Shown: piece after piece, positions 63,453-64,000 of the stretch
How positions within the stretch are numbered: position 1 is the stretch's first letter
Layout: each line of letters begins with the position of its first letter
Source: Bacteroidota bacterium
Lineage (GTDB): Bacteria > Bacteroidota > Bacteroidia > NS11-12g > UBA955
Direction of reading: 5' to 3'
DNA: 64,000 nucleotides
Assembly (NCBI GenBank): GCA_027488835.1
Contig: JAIYAW010000006.1
Span: forward strand, 64,556-128,555
Translations under genes and position numbers: made by a program
Notes under the pieces: model-generated
The model's database searches: none
The model's input: only the letters and a program-made list of their open reading frames with translations
Told to the model about the DNA's origin: nothing

Positions 63453-64000
63453 TTAAACGCTTACCCCGAAAAAGTATCCAACCAACGCGGTTAATCCCAT
63501 TGCCAAGGTACCCCAAATGGTAATTCTTAAAACAGATTTAAATGGTTTTGAACCACCAGTTTTAGAGGCAATGATTCCCAAAACAACCAAGAAAATAATG
63601 GCTGAACCGTAAAGGGCGAATTCCATGTTGGCAAGAGGGATGAATAGCGCAACCAGTAGCGGTAAAGCACCGCCTAAGGTAAAAGCAGCGCCTGAAGCCA
63701 AGGCTGCTTGTAAGGGATTGGCTTGACTTAATTGTGTAATGCCTAGTTCATCGCGCACGTGTGCAGCAAGTGCATCGTGTTCGGTAAGTTCGAGGGCCAC
63801 TTGCATGGCTGTTTCTTTTTTGAGTCCACGTTTTTCATAAATGGCTGCCAAAATTTGAAGTTCTTCTTCTGGCATTTCGGCAAGTTCTTGGGCTTCGCGT
63901 TCAATATCGGCTTTTTCGATATCGGTTTGGGAACTCACAGAAACGTATTCACCGGCAGCCATAGCCAATGCACCAGCCACCAATCCTGCTACAGATGCCA
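63453..64000 (-). CDS. VIT1/CCC1 family iron/manganese transporter (3' part)
   Basis: The C-terminal 182 residues are visible; the start lies beyond base 64000. The opening SVAGLVAGALAMAAGEYVSVSSQTDIEKADIEREAQEL is the conserved first-helix end of VIT1 proteins. The cytosolic Glu-rich insert (EMPEEELQILAAIYEKRGLKKETAMQVALELTEHDALAAHVRDELG) that binds transition metals follows, then four further spans. Family members move Fe2+ or Mn2+ out of the cytosol. It is convergent with the HD hydrolase gene. Confidence 0.92.
   Translation of the reverse strand, partial: ASVAGLVAGALAMAAGEYVSVSSQTDIEKADIEREAQELAEMPEEELQILAAIYEKRGLKKETAMQVALELTEHDALAAHVRDELGITQLSQANPLQAALASGAAFTLGGALPLLVALFIPLANMEFALYGSAIIFLVVLGIIASKTGGSKPFKSVLRITIWGTLAMGLTALVGYFFGVSV

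Noticed and set aside
1-64000. CRISPR arrays, insertion sequences, prophage or defence islands
   Set aside because: No regularly spaced repeats, transposase, integrase, phage or restriction genes were seen; composition is uniform.

Overview
The window is about 64 kb of a low-GC chromosome from a member of the Bacteroidota. The evidence is three very large secreted proteins with type IX secretion C-terminal domains (PKD/beta-propeller, PKD, and beta-helix/PKD), a homologue of the T9SS Plug protein, a FecR-type anti-sigma factor with DUF4974, BshA (bacillithiol), a bacterial-type geranylgeranylglyceryl phosphate synthase, an SDR-type threonine dehydrogenase, and many promoters with the Bacteroidota -7 box TAnnTTTG in place of a -10 TATAAT. 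It reads as ordinary core chromosome. I saw no insertion sequence, prophage, CRISPR array or defence island. The closest guess is a free-living environmental lineage near Chitinophagales, Sphingobacteriales or Flavobacteriales; the genus cannot be read from the sequence.

Layout. 1-11.7 kb: 5' part of a YceI gene, fabD, a beta-propeller/PKD T9SS substrate, a FecR anti-sigma gene with its N-terminal domain apparently on a separate small gene, a Gfo/Idh oxidoreductase, threonine dehydrogenase, a small unknown gene, miaB, a large beta-rich outer-membrane-like protein and a PspC protein. 11.7-22 kb: trmN6 with an orphan ABC ATPase, a GNAT/ABC-F/T9SS-Plug cluster, a prenyl synthase/biotin carrier/GT-C glycosyltransferase operon, a thioredoxin-like lipoprotein, and GGGP synthase with a small membrane protein. 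22-34.3 kb: class II ribonucleotide reductase with a DnaA box in its upstream region, a 1770-residue PKD protein, proS, and an EamA exporter/nitroreductase pair behind an attenuator-like leader. 34.3-41 kb: GDP-mannose and Kdo precursor enzymes, recQ, an ECF sigma factor, bshA and tadA. 41-48.5 kb: a six-gene leftward operon (S41 protease, TSUP permease, M28 peptidase, metF, rsgA, lipoprotein). 48.5-64 kb: an MscS channel, a beta-helix/PKD T9SS substrate followed by a DUF2461 gene, lipoproteins, a DUF2130 protein, tRNA-Arg(CCG), a WG-repeat protein divergent from an aldo/keto reductase over a perfect palindrome, tryptophan 2,3-dioxygenase, an HD hydrolase and the 3' part of a VIT1/CCC1 transporter gene.

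How it works together. Much of the window serves the cell envelope: T9SS cargo and Plug, Kdo and GDP-mannose precursors, polyprenyl carriers, glycosyl transfer, GGGP lipid, lipoproteins and periplasmic proteases. The rest is housekeeping: tRNA modification, ribosome assembly, one-carbon metabolism, deoxynucleotide synthesis and DNA repair.

Regulation. The -7 boxes lie very close to start codons, sometimes only 4-5 nt away, so many mRNAs probably have tiny or no leaders. Three promoters share the longer motif TTCGCATnTTTGC. No wholly new multi-gene system stands out. The items most worth following are the attenuator-like leader at 34.2 kb, the palindromic divergent promoter at 60.68 kb, the DnaA box before nrdJ, and the split FecR gene.
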